A stretch of DNA of 64,000 bases from NCBI GenBank assembly GCA_934099115.1, contig CAKOPK010000005.1, positions 12,722 to 76,721 of the forward strand. Direction: 5' to 3'. Positions within the stretch are counted from its first letter, which is position 1. Every line of letters starts with the position of its first letter. The stretch is from an uncultured Bacilli bacterium. Lineage in GTDB: Bacteria; Bacillota_I; Bacilli_A; RF39; UBA660. Positions 17,373 through 24,601 of this stretch are shown in pieces. The notes under the pieces are model-generated. The model saw nothing but the letters and a program-made list of their open reading frames with translations. It was not told the origin of the DNA and did no database searches. Position numbers and translations under genes: made by a program.

Positions 17373-18222
17373 AAATTATAAACCTATGCTTTTAAAAGAA
17401 GTAGATTTTGTACCTGGGAGCAAAGATTATATTTATGAGTTAAAGTATGATGGAATAAGGGCTATTATATATGTAACTAAAACTAAAATAAAAATTATTA
17501 CTAGAAATGGTAATGATGTTACTAAACTATATCCAGAATTAGAGACAATTAAAGATATAGCTAAAAATAATGTGCTTGTGTTAGATGGAGAGATTGTAGC
17601 TTTTAAAGATGGAAAACCAAGTTTTAGTGAATTACAGAAAAGAAGTCATTTAAAAGATAGAAATAAAATATTAGAAATGGAAAAAAATGTTCCAGTAGCG
17701 TTCATTGCCTTTGATATCTTATATAAAAATAAAGACTTAACAGATAGAAGTTTGTTGGAAAGAAAAAAGGCATTAGATATAATATCAGATACTAATTATT
17801 TTATTAAAACTAAAATATATCAGGATGGTAAAAAACTTTTTGAGAGAGTAAAAAAATTGGGATTAGAAGGGATTGTTGCTAAGAAAAAGAATAGTATATA
17901 TATTGGTAAAAGAGTGGACTACTGGGTTAAAATAAAAAATTTTAAAGAAGAAGAATTTTATGTAGGGGGGTATATTTTAAGAAAAGAAAAAATAAGTTTT
18001 TTATTAGGTGAAAAACAGAATGGAAAGTTTATTTATGTAGGAAAAGTAAGTATTATGAAAAATGATAAACTTGCTCAGATTATTCAGGAAAAAGAAGTAG
18101 AAAATCCATTTTATAATTACAAAGATGATGGGCATTTTTTAAAACCTAAATATAAATTGTTGGTTTCTTATATGGAGAGAACAACTAATAATACTTTAAG
18201 ACAACCCTTTTTAAAAAAATAA
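17362..18222 (+). CDS. ATP-dependent DNA ligase, LigD-ligase-domain type
   Basis: 286-aa minimal ligase: the nucleotidyltransferase domain with the adenylation motif KYDG (ELKYDGIRA, Lys about residue 29), RNGNDVT, the EGIVAKKKNS motif, and an OB domain ending in PFLKK. It lacks the polymerase/primase and phosphoesterase domains found in long LigD proteins. Overlap with ku indicates a dedicated two-gene double-strand-break repair operon. Confidence 0.92.
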   Translation: MFPKNYKPMLLKEVDFVPGSKDYIYELKYDGIRAIIYVTKTKIKIITRNGNDVTKLYPELETIKDIAKNNVLVLDGEIVAFKDGKPSFSELQKRSHLKDRNKILEMEKNVPVAFIAFDILYKNKDLTDRSLLERKKALDIISDTNYFIKTKIYQDGKKLFERVKKLGLEGIVAKKKNSIYIGKRVDYWVKIKNFKEEEFYVGGYILRKEKISFLLGEKQNGKFIYVGKVSIMKNDKLAQIIQEKEVENPFYNYKDDGHFLKPKYKLLVSYMERTTNNTLRQPFLKK

Positions 18223-18250
18223 AAAAGTTAACCATTAAGCTTGGTTAACT
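18222..18250 (-). terminator. Terminator of the RNase J gene
   Basis: On the minus strand AGTTAACCA-agcttaa-TGGTTAACT is followed by a T-rich run. The stem begins in the last codons of the RNase J gene and the stop lies in the loop. Confidence 0.82.
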
Positions 18251-19908
18251 TCCATTATAACAGGTAAAATAATAGGTCTTCTACCAGTAAGTTCATTTAT
18301 ATAAGGATATAGTTCAAGAATAATTTGATTTTTTAAATCGATATGACTATAACTAGAACTTACTAGTGTTTTATTTACAATTTCAGTTATTTTATGTTCA
18401 ATTTTACTAATTAATTCAGGGTTTTCATTTACCATGATAAATCCTCTAGTAGTTACATTTGGTTTAATTAATAGTTTTCTTGATAGGGTGTTTATATTTA
18501 AGATTGTAACTAAAATACCATCACTACTCATTAATTTGCGGTCTTTAATAACTTGAGAGCCAATATCTCCAATACGAGAACCATCGACATATACATCCCC
18601 ACTTTTAACAGATTCACCACGAGTTACAACACCATTGTTTAGGTTAATAACATCTCCATTTTTACAAATAAATATGTTTTTTTTATCTACACCACATGAT
18701 ATAGCAATATCTCCATGTCTTTTTAACATTCTGTATTCACCATGCATTGGCATAAAGTATTTAGGACTTATAATACGAAGCATCCATTTTAATTCTTCTT
18801 CTTTGGCATGTCCTGATGTATGAACATCATTAAATGTTTTATTGGTATATACTTTAACGCCTTTTAAATATAATTTGTTAATGACACGGTTAATAGATGC
18901 AGCATTCCCAGGGATAGGTGAAGATGAGAAAACTACTAAATCATCGGGCATTAAAGTTATTTGTTTATGAATACCGTTTGCAATACGAGAAAGAGCTGCT
19001 AGAGGTTCTCCTTGAGTTCCAGTACATAAAATACATATTTCGTTCTTCTTTAAATTCTTTGCAGTATTATTATCTATAAATATTGTTTTATCTTCAATTA
19101 AACCATTATTTAAAGCTAGTTCAATACTGGTTTCCATAGACCTACCGAATATAATAATTTTACGATTGTTTTTTCTACAAGTTTCTACGATATGTTTAAT
19201 ACGATAGATATTAGATGCAAATGTAGCAATAATAACTCTTCCATAATGTCTAGATACAATATCATTTAAAGCTTCATCGACACTGGATTCACTTTTAGAA
19301 AAACCAGGGGATAAAGCGTTTGTAGAATCGCTTAAGAGTAAAGTTACACCTTTTTTACCAATTTCGGCCATCTTATGAATATTAGCACATGGTCCAATTG
19401 GGGTTAAATCAAATTTAAAGTCTCCAGTTTCAAAAATAGTTCCGTTTGGAGTATGAATAGCAATTGCAAAAGAGCCTGGAATAGAGTGGGTTGTACCAAT
19501 AAATTCTAATTTAAAATATTTTGTTTTTAAAACAGTGTCTTCTGTAACTATTTCAATATTATTATAGTTAATATTACGGTCGGTTAATTTTTTAATAATT
19601 AAATCGGAAGCTATTTTTGAAGCGTAAATTTTAGGTATATGAACACTATTTAATAAAAATGATATACCACCAATATGGTCTTCATGTCCGTGGGTAATAA
19701 CTAAACCTTTTATTTTACTTTCATTTTGTTTTAAATAACTTACATCTTGAATAACATAATCAATTCCTAATAAATCATCTTCTGGAAACATAACTCCAGC
19801 ATCAATTATGATTATTTCTTCATTATGAGTTACAACATACATATTTTTTCCGACTTCCCCTAAGCCACCTAAAGCAACAATAGAGGTCGTTCCCTTACTA
19901 TTTTTCAT
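18235..19908 (-). CDS. rnj: Ribonuclease J
   Basis: Beta-CASP metallo-beta-lactamase RNase with 5'-3' exo- and endonuclease activity. The zinc motif HGHEDH sits at residues 73-78, with SIPGSFAIAI, the GDFKFD and SDSTNA motifs, the beta-CASP segment and MPMHGEYRML near the C-terminus. Length 557 aa matches RNase J1/J2; only one copy is seen here, so no J1 or J2 assignment is made. It has its own promoter. Confidence 0.95.
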   Translation of the reverse strand: MKNSKGTTSIVALGGLGEVGKNMYVVTHNEEIIIIDAGVMFPEDDLLGIDYVIQDVSYLKQNESKIKGLVITHGHEDHIGGISFLLNSVHIPKIYASKIASDLIIKKLTDRNINYNNIEIVTEDTVLKTKYFKLEFIGTTHSIPGSFAIAIHTPNGTIFETGDFKFDLTPIGPCANIHKMAEIGKKGVTLLLSDSTNALSPGFSKSESSVDEALNDIVSRHYGRVIIATFASNIYRIKHIVETCRKNNRKIIIFGRSMETSIELALNNGLIEDKTIFIDNNTAKNLKKNEICILCTGTQGEPLAALSRIANGIHKQITLMPDDLVVFSSSPIPGNAASINRVINKLYLKGVKVYTNKTFNDVHTSGHAKEEELKWMLRIISPKYFMPMHGEYRMLKRHGDIAISCGVDKKNIFICKNGDVINLNNGVVTRGESVKSGDVYVDGSRIGDIGSQVIKDRKLMSSDGILVTILNINTLSRKLLIKPNVTTRGFIMVNENPELISKIEHKITEIVNKTLVSSSYSHIDLKNQIILELYPYINELTGRRPIILPVIMEVNQA

Positions 19909-19956
19909 ATAATCTTCCTTTCAAAATAAAAAATATAAAGTTTAAAACTAACAAAC

Positions 19957-19985
19957 ATTATACTATTTTTTTATTAAAAAGTCTA
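19957..19985 (-). promoter_or_regulatory. RNase J gene promoter
   Basis: Minus-strand TAGACT (19985-19980), 17-bp spacer and perfect TATAAT (19962-19957); the leader is about 40 nt. Confidence 0.72.
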
Positions 19986-20094
19986 TAGAAACTTTTTGAC
20001 AGAGATTTACATATTTTAGAAAATATTAGTTTTTTAAATTAGAAAAAAGTTTTATAATGAAAGTGTAATAAAAATATAAGTAGAGGTTGTTTAT

Positions 20095-20229
20095 ATGAAT
20101 GAAGAATTAAATAAAAAGATATTAGAATATAAAAAGATTAATAATAGGAATAATAAAATGTTAATTTTGTTATTATTAATCTTATTATTTGTTTGTATTG
20201 TTATGGTTTATGTGCGCTTTTTTGGTTGA
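20095..20229 (+). CDS. Small single-span membrane peptide (44 aa)
   Basis: Short ORF with an AGAGG Shine-Dalgarno site at correct spacing. The first half is charged (MNEELNKKILEYKK), followed by an uninterrupted hydrophobic helix (MLILLLLILLFVCIVMVYV) and a short RFFG end. The predicted topology is N-in with the helix spanning the membrane. No family is recognised. It occupies most of the 362-bp gap between the RNase J start and the thioredoxin-like gene, and is close enough to the latter to be cotranscribed. Confidence 0.55.
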   Translation: MNEELNKKILEYKKINNRNNKMLILLLLILLFVCIVMVYVRFFG

Positions 20230-20270
20230 TTAATAATAGGTTTTAAGTTAAAATAAGATTAGGTGGTGAA

Positions 20271-21008
20271 ATGATGGAAAAACAGAGTAAAATAAGACTT
20301 GTTGGTATAGCGCTTGCAGTTATACTTATTGGAGCTTTAGGGGTTAAATATTATATTGATTATAAAAATAGTGATGATAGCGAAGTAACTAGTAAAGATT
20401 CATTAAAATTTAAAGAAGAATATGAAAGTTTAAATGGAAAGACTAATGAGAATAGTAATTTGAAATACTTAACAGTTAATATTTCTGAGAATAATTCTGT
20501 AGTTTATAAAACTGATAAAGAAATATTAGATGTTATGGAAAATGGTACAGGAGTTATTTATTTTGGATTTAATACATGTCCTTGGTGTAGGAGTTTAGTT
20601 GAAACTATGTTGTCTAGTGCTAACTCTAATAGTGTTGCTAATATTTATTATGTAAATGTGAAAGATGTTCGCTCTAGTTATGAAGTACAAGATAAAAAAT
20701 TAGTAAAAACTAAAGAGGGAACTGATAGTTATTATGAGATTTTAAATAAATTAGATAAATATTTAACAAAATATACGATTACATATAATAAAAAGAAATA
20801 TGATACTAAAGAAAAAAGATTATATGCTCCAACTGTAGTAGTTGTAAAAGATGGGGAAATTGTTGGTTTTCATGAAGGCACAGTAGATAGTCAAACTAAT
20901 CCAAATGATGGACTTAATGATGAAGAGAAAAAAGAATTAACAAATATTTTTAATGAAATGTTTGCTAAAGTAAATCGTTCTTTATGTAAAGATGAAACTG
21001 GATGTTAA
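20271..21008 (+). CDS. Membrane-anchored thioredoxin-fold protein
   Basis: 245 aa with an N-terminal membrane anchor (about residues 8-28) and an extracytoplasmic thioredoxin-like domain carrying a CPWC active site (YFGFNTCPWCRSLV, about residues 103-106). A later APTVVVVKDGEIVGFHEG segment supplies the cis-Pro region of the fold. A C-terminal CKDETGC pair could form a second disulfide. It is a likely thiol-disulfide exchange protein outside the membrane; substrates are unknown. Confidence 0.78.
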   Translation: MMEKQSKIRLVGIALAVILIGALGVKYYIDYKNSDDSEVTSKDSLKFKEEYESLNGKTNENSNLKYLTVNISENNSVVYKTDKEILDVMENGTGVIYFGFNTCPWCRSLVETMLSSANSNSVANIYYVNVKDVRSSYEVQDKKLVKTKEGTDSYYEILNKLDKYLTKYTITYNKKKYDTKEKRLYAPTVVVVKDGEIVGFHEGTVDSQTNPNDGLNDEEKKELTNIFNEMFAKVNRSLCKDETGC

Positions 21009-21027
21009 TTCAGTTTTTTTATATATA

Positions 21028-21053
21028 AAAAGTTGGACTTGGTCCAACTTTTA
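21028..21053 (-). terminator. Terminator between the thioredoxin-like gene and trmL
   Basis: AAAGTTGGAC-ttg-GTCCAACTTT stem with an A/T run on both sides; it serves the minus-strand trmL and probably the + gene as well. Confidence 0.8.
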
Positions 21054-21560
21054 GGCTTCTTCAATAAAGTTTTTACTTTTATGGGGTTCCTCAAATAGTA
21101 AGCCTTGATAATTTTTTTGCCTTAATACTTCGTATACACATATTGCAACACTGTTTGAAAGATTTAAAGCTCGAACATTTGAGGTCATAGGAATTCTATA
21201 ACAACGGTCAATATAAGGCTTTAATATTTCTCTTGGTATACCAGTAGATTCTTTACCGAAAAATAAATAGATATTGTCTGTTATAGAAGAATAATTAGGG
21301 GTTGAATGAGGTTTATGACCATATCTTGTAAAAAAGAAATATTCTCCTTTATTTTTAGCAAAGAATTCTTCGATATTTTCATAGACAAAATATTTGCAAT
21401 ATTCAATATAATTAACACCACTTCTTTTAATATATTTTTCTTCTAAAGAGAATCCTAGAGGTTTAATTAAGTGAAGAGTAGTATTGGTAGCAACACAAGT
21501 TCTCATAATATTTCCAGTGTTACCAGGAATTTCAGGCTCAAATAAAACTACATTAAGCAT
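21051..21560 (-). CDS. trmL: tRNA (cytidine/uridine-34-2'-O)-methyltransferase TrmL
   Basis: SPOUT-family methyltransferase (169 aa) that modifies the wobble ribose of tRNA-Leu isoacceptors. Visible are the N-terminal VVLFEPEIPGNTGNIMRTC, the FGKESTGIPREIL SAM-knot motif and RALNLSNSVAICVYE. The length is standard. It is a single gene in minus orientation with its own terminator. Confidence 0.93.
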   Translation of the reverse strand: MLNVVLFEPEIPGNTGNIMRTCVATNTTLHLIKPLGFSLEEKYIKRSGVNYIEYCKYFVYENIEEFFAKNKGEYFFFTRYGHKPHSTPNYSSITDNIYLFFGKESTGIPREILKPYIDRCYRIPMTSNVRALNLSNSVAICVYEVLRQKNYQGLLFEEPHKSKNFIEEA

Positions 21561-21634
21561 AATACACCAACTTTCTATAAAAAGAATTATAAACGATTAT
21601 TAGATATTTGTTAAGAGAAAAATATGAAAAAATC

Positions 21635-21663
21635 TTGAAAAAAACGAAATAATATTGTATATT
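21635..21663 (+). promoter_or_regulatory. Promoter of the SipW-type surface protein gene
   Basis: TTGAAA (21635-21640), 17-bp spacer and TATATT (21658-21663), leaving a leader of about 70 nt before the ATG at 21738. Confidence 0.65.
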
Positions 21664-21737
21664 AGAAATATAGCATAGGTAGGTTAAAGTAAAAACTTAT
21701 ATAGAGATGTTATATTTAAAAGTAAAGGAAGATTTTT

Positions 21738-22316
21738 ATGAAAAAAAATAGTAAATTATTTATTGCTTTAGGATTATTACTTGTTGGAGTTGTAGGAGTG
21801 TCTTTTGCATATTTTTTAGTAGGGGTGTCTTTTGTTGGGGGAGGTGCATCTAATACTGGTAATACTGCTAAACTTATTAATGTAGAATATGATGCTGGAA
21901 CATCTACTTTAACAGGTTCTTTAATGCCAGGCAATAAGTTATCTAAAACATTTACGGTGTCTGTTACTCCAGGAAGTGATACCAATAAAGCGGTTTATGC
22001 TATTAAAATGAATGTAACTAATAATACATTTGTAAAATGTACAGAAGCTAATTATAATAGTGTTTCTAATGCTTGTACTAAAAATGCAGAGGAACTTGTA
22101 TATACTTTAAAGAATAGTAGTGGAACTGTTGTTGCTACTGGAGATTTAACAGCTAAGACTGGAGAAGTTATTTTAGCTACAGAAACAAAGACAGCTAGTG
22201 CTAAAACAGATTATAATTATACTTTAGAAATAGAGTTTAAAGATACGAATACTGATCAAAATCACAATACTAATAAAACATTTACAGGAAATGTTAAAGT
22301 AGAGTTTGCTGAATAA
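21738..22316 (+). CDS. Secreted surface protein with SipW-type signal peptide
   Basis: 192 aa. The signal segment KKNSKLFIALGLLLVGVVGVSFAYF fits SipW-dependent signal peptides of TasA/CalY-like proteins: lysines, then G-rich hydrophobic core, then an A-Y-F end. The rest is predicted beta-rich, Thr/Asn-rich and low complexity, with one Cys pair (KCTEANYNSVSNAC), like fibre- or matrix-forming surface proteins. No SipW peptidase is visible in this window. It is a single gene with its own promoter and terminator. Confidence 0.65.
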   Translation: MKKNSKLFIALGLLLVGVVGVSFAYFLVGVSFVGGGASNTGNTAKLINVEYDAGTSTLTGSLMPGNKLSKTFTVSVTPGSDTNKAVYAIKMNVTNNTFVKCTEANYNSVSNACTKNAEELVYTLKNSSGTVVATGDLTAKTGEVILATETKTASAKTDYNYTLEIEFKDTNTDQNHNTNKTFTGNVKVEFAE

Positions 22317-22319
22317 TAG

Positions 22320-22347
22320 AAGACAAATTTTGGGTTGTCTTTTTTTT
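22320..22347 (+). terminator. Terminator of the surface protein gene
   Basis: AAGACAA-N8-TTGTCTT hairpin followed by T6, directly after the stop codon. Confidence 0.85.
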
Positions 22348-22418
22348 ATGTAAAGTTTTTTGCTTTTTAAATTGAAAAATAAGTAGTTTTTTAATATAAT
22401 GAATAAGAGGTAATGTTT

Positions 22419-22937
22419 ATGGCAGAGAAAATAGCAAAATTTTTTGTAGGTTTATTCGGAGGAATAACTGCAGTTTGGTGGGGAAAATATTTAGTAATGT
22501 TTATTATTTCATTAATGCCCATTTTAGAGTTACGTGGAGGATTAATTGCAGCTAGTTTAATGAATGCTCCAATGTGGACTAGTTTTATAGTATGTTTGAT
22601 AGGTAATATTTTACCAATACCAGTTATTTTATGGTTTATTACATCTATTTTTCAATATTTAAAGAAAAAAGGCAAGAGATTAGGAAAGCTAGTTCAAAAG
22701 ATTGAACAAAAAGCAGATTCTAGGAAAGCTCAAATAGAAAGATTAAAATATGTAGGCTTGGTGTTATTTGTAGGGATTCCTCTTCCTGGTACAGGTGCTT
22801 GGACTGGATGCTTAATTGCAGCACTATTAGGAATGGATAAGAAGAAGTCTTGCATGGCAGCGATAGTAGGAGTTTTAATGGCAGGAGTTATTATGCTTAT
22901 TTTATCTTATGGTGTATTAGGTGGTATCATTCGATGA
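22419..22937 (+). CDS. Small multidrug export-family membrane protein
   Basis: 172-aa polytopic protein of the COG2426 'small multi-drug export' family. Family segments are MPILELRGGLIAA, GNILPIPVILWF and the C-terminal GIPLPGTGAWTGCLIAALLGM. The start at 22419 is 8 nt from AAGAGG; the ATG at 22413 is too close to that site. The transport substrate is not established for most members. The stop overlaps the next gene by 4 bp (ATGA). Confidence 0.8.
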   Translation: MAEKIAKFFVGLFGGITAVWWGKYLVMFIISLMPILELRGGLIAASLMNAPMWTSFIVCLIGNILPIPVILWFITSIFQYLKKKGKRLGKLVQKIEQKADSRKAQIERLKYVGLVLFVGIPLPGTGAWTGCLIAALLGMDKKKSCMAAIVGVLMAGVIMLILSYGVLGGIIR

Positions 22938-23548
22938 CAACTATATATTTAATTAATAATGCTCTAACTATGAATAATTTAATATTTCCTAATACTTCTT
23001 TAGAACAAAAAAGAGAGAAACGATTATTAAGTATAGAAGGAGAGAGAGAAAGTGCAGCATTAATTAAAGATAAAGATTTATTAAATGTACAAAAGATTTA
23101 TTCTTCTCCTTATGTTATGAGTATTGGGACTGCTAAATATTTAGCTAGTAAATTAGAGTTAGATATTAATATAGATAATCATTTAGGAGAAAGAAAATTA
23201 GGTATTCTTGGAGATAAAAAAATTAGAATGGTTAATGAAATGCAAGAGAATGATTTTGATTATAAATTAACAGAAGGGGAATCTTTAAATGAAGTTAAGA
23301 ATCGTTTACTTAAGTTTTTAAAGAAGATATTGGTAAGTGATGAAGATAAAACAATTGCTCTTTTTACACATAACGTAGCTATAACTTGCTTATTAAGCAC
23401 TTACTGTGAAAAAGGTTTTAATTTAGATAATCGGTTGATTTTAAATTATAACGAAGATGCTATTATAGATGGGTCTTGGGCAGATATAAGCATTATTGAA
23501 TTAACTTTTGATAAGCAAGAACTTGTTGGAATAAAAAGAAAAAAATAA
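22934..23548 (+). CDS. Histidine-phosphatase-fold protein lacking the RHG motif
   Basis: 204 aa with phosphoglycerate-mutase/histidine-phosphatase architecture: N-terminal strand TTIYLI, then YSSP, EGESLNEV and LFTHN, which carries the second active-site His. The catalytic RHG triplet expected after TTIYLI is replaced by NNA, so the phospho-acceptor His and its Arg partner are missing, and the Arg normally after SSP is also not evident. It is therefore probably catalytically inactive, or uses a different chemistry. It is coupled to the upstream exporter gene by ATGA. Confidence 0.72.
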   Translation: MTTIYLINNALTMNNLIFPNTSLEQKREKRLLSIEGERESAALIKDKDLLNVQKIYSSPYVMSIGTAKYLASKLELDINIDNHLGERKLGILGDKKIRMVNEMQENDFDYKLTEGESLNEVKNRLLKFLKKILVSDEDKTIALFTHNVAITCLLSTYCEKGFNLDNRLILNYNEDAIIDGSWADISIIELTFDKQELVGIKRKK

Positions 23549-23575
23549 AGAATGGAAGCGAATTCTTTATTTTTT
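23543..23575. terminator. Bidirectional terminator, phosphatase-like gene/zinc-ribbon gene
   Basis: AATAAAGAAT/ATTCTTTATT stem with an 8-nt loop, overlapping both convergent 3' ends, with A- and T-runs on either side. Confidence 0.75.
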
Positions 23576-23761
23576 GTTTTCAAGTGTGTCTATTGTTTTC
23601 CATGTTGTGGTACCACAGTTAGTACAAACATAGGGAACTAATACTTTTAAGTCATTTGGTTTTTCATATTTTTCTTCTAGAGAAACACAAAGTAGTCCAG
23701 TATTAGAGTCTATATAAGCTCTTCCTTGAACTGTTTTTTCTGCACATTTATTACAACCCAT
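23567..23761 (-). CDS. Small zinc-ribbon protein
   Basis: 64 aa with two CxxC knuckles (CNKC near the N-terminus and CTNC near residue 48), consistent with a single zinc-ribbon. A strong Shine-Dalgarno site (AAAGGAGG) precedes the start. No family name is recognised and the function is unknown. Confidence 0.6.
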   Translation of the reverse strand: MGCNKCAEKTVQGRAYIDSNTGLLCVSLEEKYEKPNDLKVLVPYVCTNCGTTTWKTIDTLENKK

Positions 23762-23891
23762 TTATAATTCCTCCTTTTTTAATATTATAAACATTTTTTT
23801 ATTTATCATTCATTTACATTCTTTAGCTAAAAAATGTTTAATAATGGAATAAAATATGTTATAATATGTCACCAAGGAAGGGGAATGCTTT

Positions 23892-24380
23892 ATGGTTTAT
23901 GATATAAGATTAAATGATTTAAATCAAATAGTAGTAGATTTATATTCTTATGAATTAAAGTATGCAGATAAAGAACGCTATTATCATTTTGAACTTATAA
24001 ATTCTATTATAGGAGAGGATTTAAAGGTATTAATACCTGCTTTAATAGAGAAAGGAATGATTAGTGCGACTAGGTTTGAGACTTCTGATTTTGATTGTAT
24101 TAGTTCTACACCTTATTACACGATGAAATCTTTATTTTTAGCAACTAATCATCAATTATTAGAGAAAGTTTATGAAGTTTTAGATAATTCTATCATTCGC
24201 ATATATGTAACATGTATAAATGTTAAGACTGGAGAAGTTAAGACTATAACTGCAGGAGAATATGGACTTTATGATGAGGAAAAAGAAGCTTTATTAAAAG
24301 AATTAGGATATAAATCTATTAAGTCTAGTTATACAGGTAAATCTTTAAATGATAAAATTACTTTAAAAAGAAAGAAATAA
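23892..24380 (+). CDS. Conserved-looking hypothetical protein, 162 aa
   Basis: Soluble, acidic-to-neutral protein with a Lys-rich end (KITLKRKK). No family is recognised, and there is no signal peptide or membrane segment. It has a good Shine-Dalgarno site (AAGGAAGGGG) and a plausible TATAAT -10 box about 30 bp upstream, and it is followed by the tRNA-Gln gene. Its Leu/Ile/Asp/Glu-rich composition resembles neighbouring genes. Confidence 0.55.
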   Translation: MVYDIRLNDLNQIVVDLYSYELKYADKERYYHFELINSIIGEDLKVLIPALIEKGMISATRFETSDFDCISSTPYYTMKSLFLATNHQLLEKVYEVLDNSIIRIYVTCINVKTGEVKTITAGEYGLYDEEKEALLKELGYKSIKSSYTGKSLNDKITLKRKK

Positions 24381-24423
24381 TTTATCTTTTATTCATAATT
24401 TATGTTATAATAAATTATGAAAT

Positions 24424-24499
24424 TGCCCTATAGCCAAGCGGTAAGGCAGTAGGCTCTGACCCTACCATTCCGTTGGTTCGAATCCAACTGGGGCAGCCA
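24424..24499 (+). tRNA. tRNA-Gln, anticodon CTG
   Basis: Complete cloverleaf of 76 nt with encoded CCA. The acceptor TGCCCTA pairs with TGGGGCA with one G-T wobble. The D-arm is GCCAAGCGGTAAGGC, the anticodon stem GTAGG/CCTAC encloses loop CTCTGAC (anticodon CTG), and the T-arm contains GGTTCGAATCC. The U1-A72 pair and G73 fit glutamine identity. Confidence 0.93.
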
Positions 24500-24510
24500 A
24501 GTGTTAATTT

Positions 24511-24532
24511 AAGCTCTTTTAAGAGCTTTTTT
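24511..24532 (+). terminator. Terminator after tRNA-Gln
   Basis: AAGCTCTT-tt-AAGAGCTT hairpin followed by T4, 12 bp after the CCA end. Confidence 0.82.
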
Positions 24533-24601
24533 ATTATGTATGAATAAATTTCTTCTTTTTTAAACATAATTTACATAGGTATTATATAGGAGGAAATCAT
24601 C

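Noticed and set aside
23892..24380. Assigning the 162-aa protein to a known family
   Set aside because: No motif was specific enough; it is left as hypothetical.
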